From Baylisascaris procyonis (taxonomy: Eukaryota > Nematoda > Chromadorea > Rhabditida > Ascarididae), in NCBI GenBank assembly GCA_037389465.1, contig JAZARR010000123.1:1992501-2056500 (forward strand): a stretch of 64,000 nucleotides of DNA, in the 5' to 3' direction. Below, in pieces: positions 1 to 8,900 of this stretch. The position numbers and the translations under genes are program-made. Each line of letters begins with the position of its first letter. Positions within the stretch are counted from its first letter, which is position 1. The notes beneath the pieces are model-generated. The model saw nothing but the letters and a program-made list of their open reading frames with translations. It searched no databases and had not been told where the DNA came from.

Positions 1-67
1 TACACATACCCTCTTCCTTGAACATATAATAATGGCAGCATGAGAACCTGAAAAAAAAAAAACTTAC
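1..67 (-). other. Start of an intron after the second-finger exon; gene leaves the window
   Basis: On the minus strand the exon at 184-68 is followed by GTAAGT (67-62), a full-consensus 5' splice site, and then a run of twelve T. The first 67 bases are therefore most simply the 5' part of an intron whose acceptor lies outside the window. An acceptor-like CAG at 50-48 directly follows the T run. It would make a 20-nt intron, far shorter than the 90 to 650 nt introns inferred for the rest of the gene. The sequence after it (47-10) is open but resembles nothing I recognise, so the long-intron reading is preferred. Confidence 0.5.
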
Positions 68-184
68 GTCCTTGCCAGCCGTAACTGCAGGCAGTCGATG
101 TATAAAATAGCATCGCTCTCCATAACGGCAATAGCCAGCTGTTTCAAAGTTCACACATAGACGCGTTCTGAAGTTCTGATGCAC
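68..184 (-). CDS. Exon encoding CCCH zinc finger 2 of a tandem zinc finger protein
   Basis: This internal exon is 117 bp, 39 codons, phase 0 at both ends. Acceptor TTTTAG occupies 190-185 and donor GTAAGT 67-62. The peptide opens [10 protein letters not shown] and contains [16 protein letters not shown] and YFIH, giving C-x8-C-x5-C-x3-H. That is the exact spacing of the second finger of TTP/TIS11 proteins, including the lead-in (F/Y)-(R/K)-T-x-L-C and the ending F-I-H. In this family paired fingers bind U/A-rich RNA, usually in 3' UTRs, to control mRNA decay or translation; that role here is inferred from family only. The exon has no start codon, which is why it is easy to overlook. Phase 0 on entry matches phase 0 on exit from the exon at 956-835. 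The finger is certain by motif; the exact exon limits are inferred. Confidence 0.85.
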
Positions 185-197
185 CTAAAATTCGACC

Positions 198-254
<57 letters not shown>

Positions 255-834
255 CACTCTCATAACTGCTGAAGGTCGCAACGCGAAGTCTCAGTTACTT
301 AAGAAGGCAACACCTCCAGGTAGTCGAAGAAAATCGCCTGCTGCTTTACCACACTCCATGCTTTCTACGCGGATGCTCAATCAGTAACATAGATGGGACG
401 TGCACATTTCTTGGTTCTCACTTAACGCAACACTAGAAATTTCAACAACGAAATAAACACAGTGGAAACCACTACGCCATGAAATCGAAAAGGATGTTGA
501 AATTTTTCCTCATATCAACTATACTTCTTATCGTTGTGATTGCCAAAGTGCTATAGCGCACGCAACCTCTCAATCTCCCAAAATTATAAAACTATCGTTT
601 TTTCAAATTGATATACGACTTTAGGGAATGCGATAAAGGAAAACAGTCAAGTCGTGCTAAAAGAGAATATGATATTTGCATCACCATCGGCACCTTGTGT
701 CTCAATCCCACTTATCCTTTGCCACTCGACACTCAAGATTCATGTCTCCCCCAAAAAAGTTTGCCTCACCTCAATTTACTGATGCCAACAAAACCATCCG
801 CTCTCCACGCTTTCCAATGAAAAGAAAAACATAC
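185..834 (-). other. Intron between the two zinc-finger exons (650 bp)
   Basis: The donor is GTATGT at 834-829, directly after a CAG exon end. The acceptor is TTTTAG at 190-185. Splicing it out is phase 0 to phase 0 and places finger 2 nineteen residues after the last histidine of finger 1, close to the 18 typical of TTP-type proteins. The interior is stop-rich in the gene's frame and contains a 50-bp AT microsatellite. An acceptor-like TTTTAG also occurs near 655-650, but in phase 0 it leads to a stop after 11 codons, so an extra exon there is unlikely. Confidence 0.75.
202..251. repeat. (AT)25 dinucleotide microsatellite
   Basis: An uninterrupted AT run of 50 bp. It sits in the intron between the two finger exons, 18 bp upstream (minus sense) of the second-finger exon, in or near the place where a branch point and polypyrimidine tract are expected. 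Length changes here could affect splicing; that is inference. Confidence 0.97.
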
Positions 835-956
835 CTGTGAAAGAGGACGAAGTTCACTTTCACCATGCGCAAAAAGGCATTTTGCACCGCGTAAACATTT
901 GCCAGCCATGAATGACTGACAAATCGCTGTTTTATAAGCTCTCTCTTTGCGCTTTT
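835..956 (-). CDS. Exon encoding CCCH zinc finger 1 of a tandem zinc finger protein
   Basis: This internal exon is 122 bp: 2 nt finishing a split codon, then 40 codons, leaving in phase 0. The acceptor TTTCAG is at 962-957 and the donor GTATGT at 834-829. The peptide starts with the basic stretch KRKERAYKTAIC. The finger is CQSFMAGKC, then LRGAKC, then LFAH, giving C-x7-C-x5-C-x3-H, followed by GESELRPLSQ. The (Y/F)-K-T-x-x-C lead-in and the A-H-G-x-x-E-L-R tail are the signature of first fingers in TTP/TIS11-type tandem zinc finger proteins. The C-x7-C spacing differs by one from the C-x8-C of animal members. An upstream acceptor (TTCAG at 1015-1011) is in the same phase. It would add a hydrophobic, cysteine-rich stretch and is less likely, but could be an alternative site. 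The RNA-binding role is a family inference. Confidence 0.87.
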
Positions 957-1318
957 CTGAAATACAAAGTCCTTCACATATGAGTGTCCACATGCAAGCA
1001 GAAATTAGCACTGAATAAAAAAAAACTCAGTTTTTACAAGATCCGAGATGGAAAGATAATAGAAAGATGAGGCACCGAGAAGGTAGAGAGAAAAGGGGCT
1101 GATCAGGAGAAGGTAGAGAGAGAAGGGGTTGATCAGGAGAAGGAAGTCTTTTTGAAACATCACGAACAGCAGGATTAACCATGGCAGCTGCGCCAACAAC
1201 CTAAGAAGCGAGGAGGAACGGGAAGGCACAAGAAGAAAAGATCTTCATTGCAAAAACATTTCTAGATAGAGTCCTCACGCAAAAAAATGGTCCTCCAAAG
1301 TACATTACTACAACTTAC
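957..1318 (-). other. Intron upstream of the finger-1 exon (362 bp)
   Basis: The donor is GTAAGT at 1318-1313 after an exon ending in AAAG. The acceptor is TTTCAG at 962-957, preceded by a pyrimidine-containing stretch. The join is phase 1: the leftover G plus AA gives Glu, so the spliced protein reads ERMIIQK-E-KRKERAYKT across the junction, a continuous charged stretch. The intron contains a 30-bp tandem repeat (1077-1143). A second acceptor at 1015-1011 in the same phase would shorten it to 308 bp. Confidence 0.65.
1077..1143. repeat. 30-bp tandem repeat, about 2.2 copies
   Basis: Copies lie at 1077-1106 and 1107-1136, followed by a 7-bp partial copy at 1137-1143. Each copy begins GAGAAGGTAGAGAGA and ends TGATCAG. 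The two full copies differ at two positions. The repeat is purine-rich on the plus strand and lies inside the inferred 362-bp intron. Confidence 0.9.
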
Positions 1319-1482
1319 CTTTCTGAATAATCATGCGTTCCTCGTCGGTTAACGTTGACGAATCACGAAAATAAAAGCGTTGTGCGCTATTCACTCGGCA
1401 CAAATCGCTCCCACCTAATCGCATCGTACTATCCATCCGCCGAGTTTCCCCACTGTTGCAACTGCGTTTACCCTTGAAAAAA
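1319..1482 (-). CDS. Probable exon of the same zinc-finger gene, N-terminal linker region
   Basis: 164 bp, entered in phase 2 and left in phase 1. The acceptor is TTTAG ending at 1483, behind an AT-rich tract. The donor is AAAG|GTAAGT at 1318-1313, a full consensus. The 54 complete codons begin FFKGKRSCNSGETRRMDSTM and end LTDEERMIIQK. The composition is hydrophilic, with no domain I recognise. An ATG at 1436-1434 opens MDSTMRLGGSDL in this frame and could be the translation start if the upstream exons are not used; 39 codons plus one base would then form the first coding exon. Both phases match the neighbouring exons, which is the main support. No homology claim is made for this segment. Confidence 0.6.
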
Positions 1483-1572
1483 CTAAATTATTATAATACA
1501 AAAAGTACTTTTAAAGTTCACTTTACTAGTGACAGCGAATGTCTACGAAGTATTCACAAATAATTAAATTAC
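1483..1572 (-). other. Short intron (90 bp)
   Basis: The donor GTAATT (1572-1567) follows GAGAGCAG. The acceptor is TTTAG ending at 1483. The intron is AT-rich and has stops in the gene's frame. The join is phase 2: AG plus T gives Ser, so the protein reads LQIAES-S-FFKGKR. This phase match rules out the other open frame of the upstream exon, which would exit in phase 1. Confidence 0.55.
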
Positions 1573-1687
1573 CTGCTCTCCGCAATTTGCAAATAGACAA
1601 AATGGGCCAATTTATACGCTTCGCGCACGATACCGAAATCCCATTTTCGTGGAAGCGTGAGTCTATAGTTTTTAAAATCACAGAAAC
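1573..1687 (-). CDS. Probable upstream exon of the zinc-finger gene
   Basis: This exon is 115 bp, entered in phase 1 from a CAG at 1690-1688 and left in phase 2 at a GTAATT donor. The peptide begins FCDFKNYRLTLPRKWDFG and ends IVREAYKLAHFVYLQIAES. It looks like ordinary folded protein (mixed charge, a likely helix in the second half) but I do not recognise a domain. A second acceptor, CTATAG ending at 1663, keeps the same frame and would start the exon at 1662. A different frame across this span is also open and begins with an ATG at 1735. It exits in phase 1, which does not fit the next exon, so it is set aside. Confidence 0.5.
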
Positions 1688-1845
1688 CTGGCCATAATCA
1701 TAGAACAATCCGTCGTGAGTCACATATAGGTCCATTAGGACTTTGGTCTTGCAAACTGATACATTGCAATGAAACCATTATTGATTTATAATCAAGCAAA
1801 AAATGATTCATGACGAAATTATGAGTGGTTTATGTGACGTGCATG

Positions 1846-1970
1846 ATTGGAAAGGGAGGGAGTGAGGAAGGAATGGAGGTGGGAGTGAGTGGAGTGAGAG
1901 GGAGTAGGTACAGTAGGGGGAGGAGGAGGCCAGCGTAATGAGGGTGGAGGAAGGGATTGGGGGAGGAGGG
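1846..1970. other. Purine-rich (G/A) tract on the plus strand
   Basis: About 125 bp is dominated by GGA, GAG and GGGA words, with only scattered pyrimidines. On the minus, gene-sense strand this is a long C/T tract. It falls between the candidate exon ending at 2023 and the exon starting at 1687, so it most simply belongs to an intron. It encodes proline- and serine-rich shadow frames. Imperfect purine-pyrimidine tracts of this length can form triplex-type structures; that is general knowledge, not shown here. Confidence 0.75.
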
Positions 1971-2022
1971 CATAACAATGACGAGAATGTGTGCAAATGA
2001 CGAGAATTTTCGAGAAAGTTAC

Positions 2023-2190
2023 CGAAAAAACCAAACCAATATGTGTGACTATGGTTGCGAAAATTGACTTCAAGTCCTTTTCTGAAGGAAATGAAAGTTT
2101 TCACAAGGCCTTAGTCTTCGATCGGCAACGAAAGTCGAGGAAGCGATCATGGGAAAGGGAGTGGATGATATTCGGGATACGTTTTATCCG
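2023..2190 (-). other. Possible further 5' exons of the zinc-finger gene (low confidence)
   Basis: On the minus strand a strong acceptor (ATTTTCAG, ending at 2191) opens a frame reading RIKRIPNIIHSLSHDRFLDF and on to a stop at 2103-2101. A second strong acceptor (TTTCCTTCAG, ending at 2082) opens a 59-nt segment ending at donor GTAACT (2022-2017). In one frame that segment reads KGLEVNFRNHSHTYWFGFF and exits in phase 1, matching entry into the exon at 1687. The two pieces would need a 23-nt intron (2104-2082) between them. A second frame of the 59-nt segment is also open, so the reading is not unique. Confidence 0.25.
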
Positions 2191-2923
2191 CTGAAAATTT
2201 CAAAATAGGCCATAAATTTCAAATATATCTTTAAAAATCTCCACACTCTATCCCTCGCATATGACTGAATATATTTTCGATATTTTCACTTTCAAGCTTA
2301 GTTCACTTTCCGCTTTGTTTAGAAGTTGCTATGCACCAAATCAAACTACTACGAGAGATAACAACTACGCACTGAATTACAGGTGAAACAAGGTAGGTTA
2401 GTATTCCAAACATAAAAGATCGCTCAACCAGACGGAATCGTTAAGACCAATATATACCTACTGACACTTACACAAGGAGTTGCTCTAATTCGCACTTGAC
2501 AACCATGACATACCACTTCGTAGAACTGCAGCTTTATAGTTCGACATGTGAATTGCGACCATAAGTCAGTTTGATATCAAAATATACCGCACAACATTGG
2601 AAAAATATGTATCAGAGATGCGCAAAGTATGTTTGACCATAGAGACTTGATTAGCGTAAAAAATTAAATAAACTGCTCGCCGCAACTGCAACCGACCTTC
2701 CTGAGGCGACGCTGCAAAAATGCGCAGAGTTTAAAAATGCCCTAAGCGGTGTAATATAGCTTCCTACTCGAAATTCCCTTCGACGGTCTCCTAAAATAAT
2801 GCCCACAAAGTTGATCAAAACCCCTTACTTCGGCAATCCAGCACTTCAGATTCTAGCAAACAGTTGGAATTTTTTGCCCCAATCGAACGCATAAAAAAGA
2901 GACAAATAGAGCGTGTGCGTCAT
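2191..2923. other. Unique AT-rich spacer between gene and satellite; no confident gene
   Basis: I see no domain here. On the minus strand there is an intron-like set of signals: donor GTATGT at 2513-2508, a perfect TACTAAC branch-point consensus at 2403-2397, a pyrimidine stretch, and acceptor TTCAG ending at 2372. A minus-strand ATG at 2562 opens 16 codons into that donor. A separate minus-strand open stretch (about 2789-2651, 45 codons) follows a TTTTAG acceptor ending at 2791. These could be leader exons or chance. The zinc-finger gene's promoter is expected here or at its border with the array, but no core element is recognisable. Confidence 0.4.
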
Positions 2924-5900
2924 CCAGTCGTATCCGATCGAATCGAATCGAATCGGTTCGAATCAAATCGAATATAATCGGACGAGTCGAGTCGAAACGG
3001 ATCGAATTGAATCGGATCGAATCGGATTGAATCGAATCGAATCGGATCGGATGGAATGGACCCGAATCGAATCGAATCGGATCCAATCGAATCGAATTGA
3101 ATCCAATTCAATCGAATCGAATCGAATCGTATCCAGTCCAATCGAATCGGATCCAATCGGATCGAACCAAGTCCAGTCGTATCGGATCGAATCGAATGGA
3201 ATCGAATCGAATCGAATCGAACCGGATCGAATCGAACCGGATCGAATCGAAGCGAATGGAACCGATTCGGATCGAATTGGATCGAATCGAATCGAATCGA
3301 GTCGAATCGGATCCAATCAGATCGAACCAGATCCAATCGCATCGAATCGAATCGAATCGGATCGGATCGGATCCGATCGAATCGAATCGAATAGGGTGGA
3401 ATCGAACCGGATTGAATAGAATCCAATCGGATCGCATCGGATCGAATCGAATCGAATCGGATCGAATCGAATCGAATCGAATCGGATCGAATCGAATTGA
3501 ATCCGATGGAATGGAATGGAACGGAATCGAAATGGAGCCAATCGAATCGAATCGGACCGAATCGAATCGGATCGGATCGAACCGAATCGAACCGTGTCGA
3601 ATCGAATCGAATGGAATCGGATCCAAAGGAACCCAGTCGTATGGGATCAAATGGAATCGAATCGAATCGAATCGAATCCAATCGGATCGAATCGAATCGA
3701 ATCGAATCGAATCGGATCGAATCAAACCCAATTAGATCGAATCGGATCGAATCGAATCGAACCGGATCGGATCGAATCGAATCGGATCGAGTTGAATCGA
3801 ATCGCATGCAATCGAGTCGATTCGGGTCGAATCGAATCGAATCGGATGGAACGGAATGGAATGGAATCGAACCGGATCCAATCGAATCGAATCGGGTCGA
3901 ACCGGTCCAATCGAATCGAATCGAATCGAATCGAATCGGATCGGTCGGATCGAATCGAATCGAATCGAATCGAATCGAATCGAATCGAATGGAATCGAAT
4001 CGAATCGAATCGAATCGAATCGATTAGAATCGAATCGAACCGAATCGAATCGAACCGGTCGAATCGAATCGAATCGAATCGAATCGAATCGGATCGGATC
4101 GAATCGAATCGGATGGAACGGAATGGAATGGAATCGAACCGGTCCAATCGAATCGAATCGAATCGAATCGCATCGATCGAATCGAATCGGATCGGATCGA
4201 ATCGAATCGAATCGAATCGAATCGAATCGAATCGAATCGAATCGATTGGAATCGAATCGAATCGAATCGAATCGAACCGGTCGAATCGAATCGAATCGAA
4301 TCGAATCGAATCGAATCGAATCGAATCGAATCGAATCGGATCAAATAGAATCCAGTCGTATGGGATCGAATCGAATCGAATCGGATCGAATCGGATCGAA
4401 TCGAATCCAATCGTATGGAATCGAGTCGAATCGAATCGAATCGAATCGAATCGAATCGAATCGGATCAAATGGAATCCAGTCGTATGGGATCGAATCGAA
4501 TCGAATCGGATCGAATCGGATCGAATCGAATCCAATCGGATGGAATCGAATCGGATCGAATCGAATCGGATCGGATCGAGTCGAATCGTATGGAATCGAG
4601 TCGAATCGAATCGAATCGAATCGAATCGAATCGAATCGGATGGAATGGAATGGAATGGAATCGAACTGGAACCAATCGAATCGAATCGGATCGAACCGGT
4701 CCAACCGAATCGAATCGGATCGAATCGAATCGCATCGAATCGAATCGAATCGAACCGGTCGAAGCGAATCGAATCGAATCGAACCGGATCGAATCGAGTC
4801 GGATGGAACGGAATGGAATGGAATCGATCCGGATCCAATCGAATCGAATCGGATCGAACCGGACCAATCGAATCGGATCAGATCGAATCGAATCGAATCG
4901 AATCGAATCGAGTCGAATCGAATCGAATCAAATCGAACCGGTCGAATCGAACCGAATCGGATCGAGTCGAATCGGATCGAGTTGAACCGAATCGGATCGG
5001 ATCGAATCGAATTGAATCCGATGGAATGGAATGGAACGGAATCGAAATGGAGCCAATCGAATCGAATCGGGTCGAATCATCGGATTGGATCGAATCGAAC
5101 CGAATCGAACCGAACCGAATCGAATCGTGCCGAATCGAATCGAATGGAACCGGATCCAATGGAACCCAGTCGTATTTGATCAAATGGAATCGAATCGAAT
5201 CGAACCGAATCGAATCGAACCGAATCGAATCGTGTCGAATCGATTGCAATCGAATCGAGTGGAATCGAATCGATTTTAATCGAATCGAATCGAATCGAGT
5301 CGAACCGAATCGGATCGAATCGAATCGAATAGAATCGAATCGAATCGGATCGAACCGAGTCGAACCGGATCCAATCGAATCGAATCGAGTCGGATCGGAT
5401 CGGATCGGATTGGATCGAATCGAACCGAATCGGATCGAATCGAATCCAATCGAACCGAATCGGATCGAGTCGAATCGGATCGAGTTGAATCGAATCGCAT
5501 GCAATCGAGTCGATTCGTACCGAATCGAATCGAATCGAATCGAATCGGATCGGATCCAGTCGAATGGAATCGAATCGAACCGAATCGAATCCAATCGAAT
5601 CGAATCGAATCGAATCGAATCGAATCGAATCGAATCGGATCGAATCAAACCCAATTAGATCGAATCGGATCGAATCGAATCGAACCGGATCGGATCGAAT
5701 GGAATCGGACCGAGTTGAATGGAATCGCATGCAATCGAGTCGATTCGGGTCGAATCGAATCGAATCGGATCGAATCGAATCGAATCGAATGGAATCGGAT
5801 CGAGTCGAATCCAATCGGATGGAATCGAATCGGATCGAATCGAATCGGGTCGAATCGAATCGAATCCGATCGGATCGAGTGGCATCGTATGGACTCGAAT

Positions 5901-8900
5901 CGATTCGAATCGAGTCGAATCGTATGGAATCGAATCGGATCGAATCGAATCGAACAGAGTCGAATCGAACCGGATGGAATCGATTGGAGTCGAATCGAGT
6001 TGAATCGAATCGGATCGGATCGAATCGAATTGAATCCGATGGAATGGAATGGAACGGAATCGAAATGGAGCCAATCGAATCGAATCGGGTCGAATCAGAT
6101 CGGATTGGATCGAATCGAACCGAATCGAACCGAACCGAATCGAATCGTGCCGAATCGAATCGAATGGAACCGGATCCAATGGAACCCAGTCGTATTTGAT
6201 CAAATGGAATCGAATCGAATCGAACCGAATCGAATCGAACCGAATCGAATCGTGTCGAATCGATTGGAATCGAATCGAGTGGAATCGAATCGATTTTAAT
6301 CGAATCGAATCGAATCGAGTCGAACCGAATCGGATCGAATCGAATCGAATAGAATCGAATCGAATCGGATCGAACCGAGTCGAACCGGATCCAATCGAAT
6401 CGAATCGAGTCGGATCGGATCGGATCGGATTGGATCGAATCGAACCGAATCGGATCGAACCGGTCCAATCGAACCGAATCGGATCGAGTCGAATCGGATC
6501 GAGTTGAATCGAATCGCATGCAATCGAGTCGATTCGTACCGAATCGAATCGAATCGAATCGAATCGGATCGGATCCAGTCGAATGGAATCGAATCGAACC
6601 GAATCGGATCCAATCGAATCGAATCGAATCGAATCGAATCGAATCGAATCGGATCGAATCAACCCCAATTCGAATCGGACCGAATCGAATCGAACCGGAT
6701 CGGATCGAATGGAATCGAATCGAATTGAATGGAATCGCATGCAATCGAATCGATTCGTCGAATCGAATCGAATCGAATCGAATCGAATCGAATCGAATGG
6801 AATCGGATCGAGTCGAATCCAATCGGATGGAATCGAATCGGATCGAATCGAATCGGGTCGAATCGAATCGAATCCGATCGGATCGAGTGCCATCGTATGG
6901 ACTCGAATCGATTCGAATCGAGTCGAATCGTATGGAATCGAATCGGATCGAATCGAATCGAACAGAGTCGAATCGAACCGGATGGAATCGATTGGAGTCG
7001 AATCGAGTCGAATCGAATCGATTGGAATCGAATCGAATAGAATCGAGTCGAACCGAATCGGATCGAATGGAATCGAATCGAATCGAATCGAATCGGATCG
7101 AATCGGATCGGATTGGATCGAATCGAATCGAATCGAATCGAACCAGTCGAATCGAACCGAATCATCGAATCGAATCGGATCGAGTTGAATCGAATCGCAT
7201 GCAATCGAGTCGATTCGGGTCGAATCGAATCGAATCGAATCGAATCGAATCGGACCGGACTGGATCGAGTCGAATCGAATCGATTAGAATCGAATCGAAT
7301 CCAATCGAGTCGAACCGAATCGGATCGAATCGAATCGAATCGGATCCAACCGGATCGAATCGAATCGAATCGAATCGAATCTAATCGAATCGATCGAATC
7401 AAACCCAGTTAGATCGAATCGGATCGAATCGAATCGAATCGGATCGGATCGAATCGAATCGGATCGAGTTGAATCGAATCGCATGCAGTCGAGTCGATTC
7501 GGGTCGAATCGAGTCGAATAGGATCGAATCGAATCGAATCGAATCGGATCGAATCGATTGGAATCGAATCGAACCGGTCGGATCGAATCGATTCGAATCG
7601 GATCGAATCGAATCCAATCGGATGGAATCGAATCGAATAGAGTCGAATCGTATGGAATCGAATCGGGTCGAATCGAATCGAATCGAATCGGGTCGATTCG
7701 GATCGATTCGGATCGAATAGAGTCGAATCGAAGCGGATGGAATCGATTGGAATCGAATCGAATCGAATCGAATCGATTGGAATCGAATCGAATCGAATCG
7801 AGTCGAACCGAATCGGATCGAATCGAATCGAGTAGAATCGAATCGAATCGGATCGAATCGAATCGAACCGGATCCAATCGGATCGAATAGAATCGAATCG
7901 AATCGAATCGAATCGAATCGGATCGGATCGGATTGGATCGAATCGAATCGAATCGATTAGAATCGAATCGAACCGAATCGAATCGAACCGGTCGAATCGA
8001 ATCGGATCGAATCGAATCGAATCTGATCGAATCGATCGAATGGAATCGAATCGAATCGAATCGAGTCGAATCGAATCGAATCGAATCGGATCGAATCGAT
8101 TTGAATCGAATCGAACCGAATCGAATCGAATCGAATCGAATCGAATCGAATCGAATCGAACCGTGTCGAATCGAATCGAATCGAATCGAATAGAATCGAA
8201 TCGAACCTAATGGAATCGAACTGGTCGAATCGAACCGAATCGAATCGAACCGAATCGAATCGTGTCGAATCGAATCGAATAAAATCGGATCCAATGGAAT
8301 CCAGTCGTATTTGATCAAATGGAATCGAATCGAATCGAATCGGATCGAATCGAATCGAATCGAATCGAATCGAATCGAATCGGATCGAACCGGTCCAATC
8401 GAATAGAATCGAATCGAATCGAATCGGATCGATCGGATCGGATCGAATCGAATCGAATCATCGAATCGAATCGATTGGAATCGAATCGAATCGAATCGAA
8501 TCGAACCGGTCGGATCGAATCGAATCGAATCGAACCAAATCGAATCGTGTCGAATCGAATCGAATGGAATCGGATCGAATCGAATCCAATCGGATGGAAT
8601 CGAATCGGATCGAATCGAATCGAATGGAATCGAATCGAATCGAATCGGATCCAATCGGATCGAATCGAATCGAATCGAATCGAATCGAATCGAATCGAAT
8701 CGAATCGATTGGATCGAATCGATTAGAATCGAATCGGATCGAATCGATTAGAATCGAATCGAACCGAGTCGAATCGAACCGGTCGAATCGAACCGAATCG
8801 GATCGAATCGAATCGGATCGAGTTGAATCGAATCGCATGCAATCGAGTCGATTCGGGTCGAATAGAATCGAATCGAATCGAATCGGACCGGATCGGATCG

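Noticed and set aside
608..820. Plus-strand 70-codon frame
   Set aside because: It lies wholly inside the inferred 650-bp intron of the minus-strand gene, shows no domain and has ordinary chance length.
957..1011. Extension of the finger-1 frame upstream to a GTG at 1011
   Set aside because: This part is hydrophobic and cysteine-rich, unlike the charged flank usual before such fingers. A good in-phase acceptor at 962-957 removes it. It is kept only as an alternative splice possibility.
1526..1735. ATG-initiated 69-codon minus frame
   Set aside because: It exits the donor at 1572 in phase 1, which hits a stop or mismatch with every nearby acceptor. The overlapping frame that exits in phase 2 connects cleanly.
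1808..2104. Minus-strand proline- and serine-rich frame of 98 codons
   Set aside because: Most of its composition comes from the purine-pyrimidine tract at 1846-1970, and another frame over the same tract is equally open. Only its first part (2081-2023) is kept, as a weak exon candidate.
1..2923. tRNA, rRNA or mobile-element genes
   Set aside because: I found no cloverleaf-type boxes, no rRNA-like segment, no terminal repeats and no reverse transcriptase or transposase motifs in the unique part.
2853..3807. Minus-strand frames crossing the unique-to-repeat junction
   Set aside because: The unique end of these frames has no recognisable protein features, and the rest is SIRFD-type repeat.
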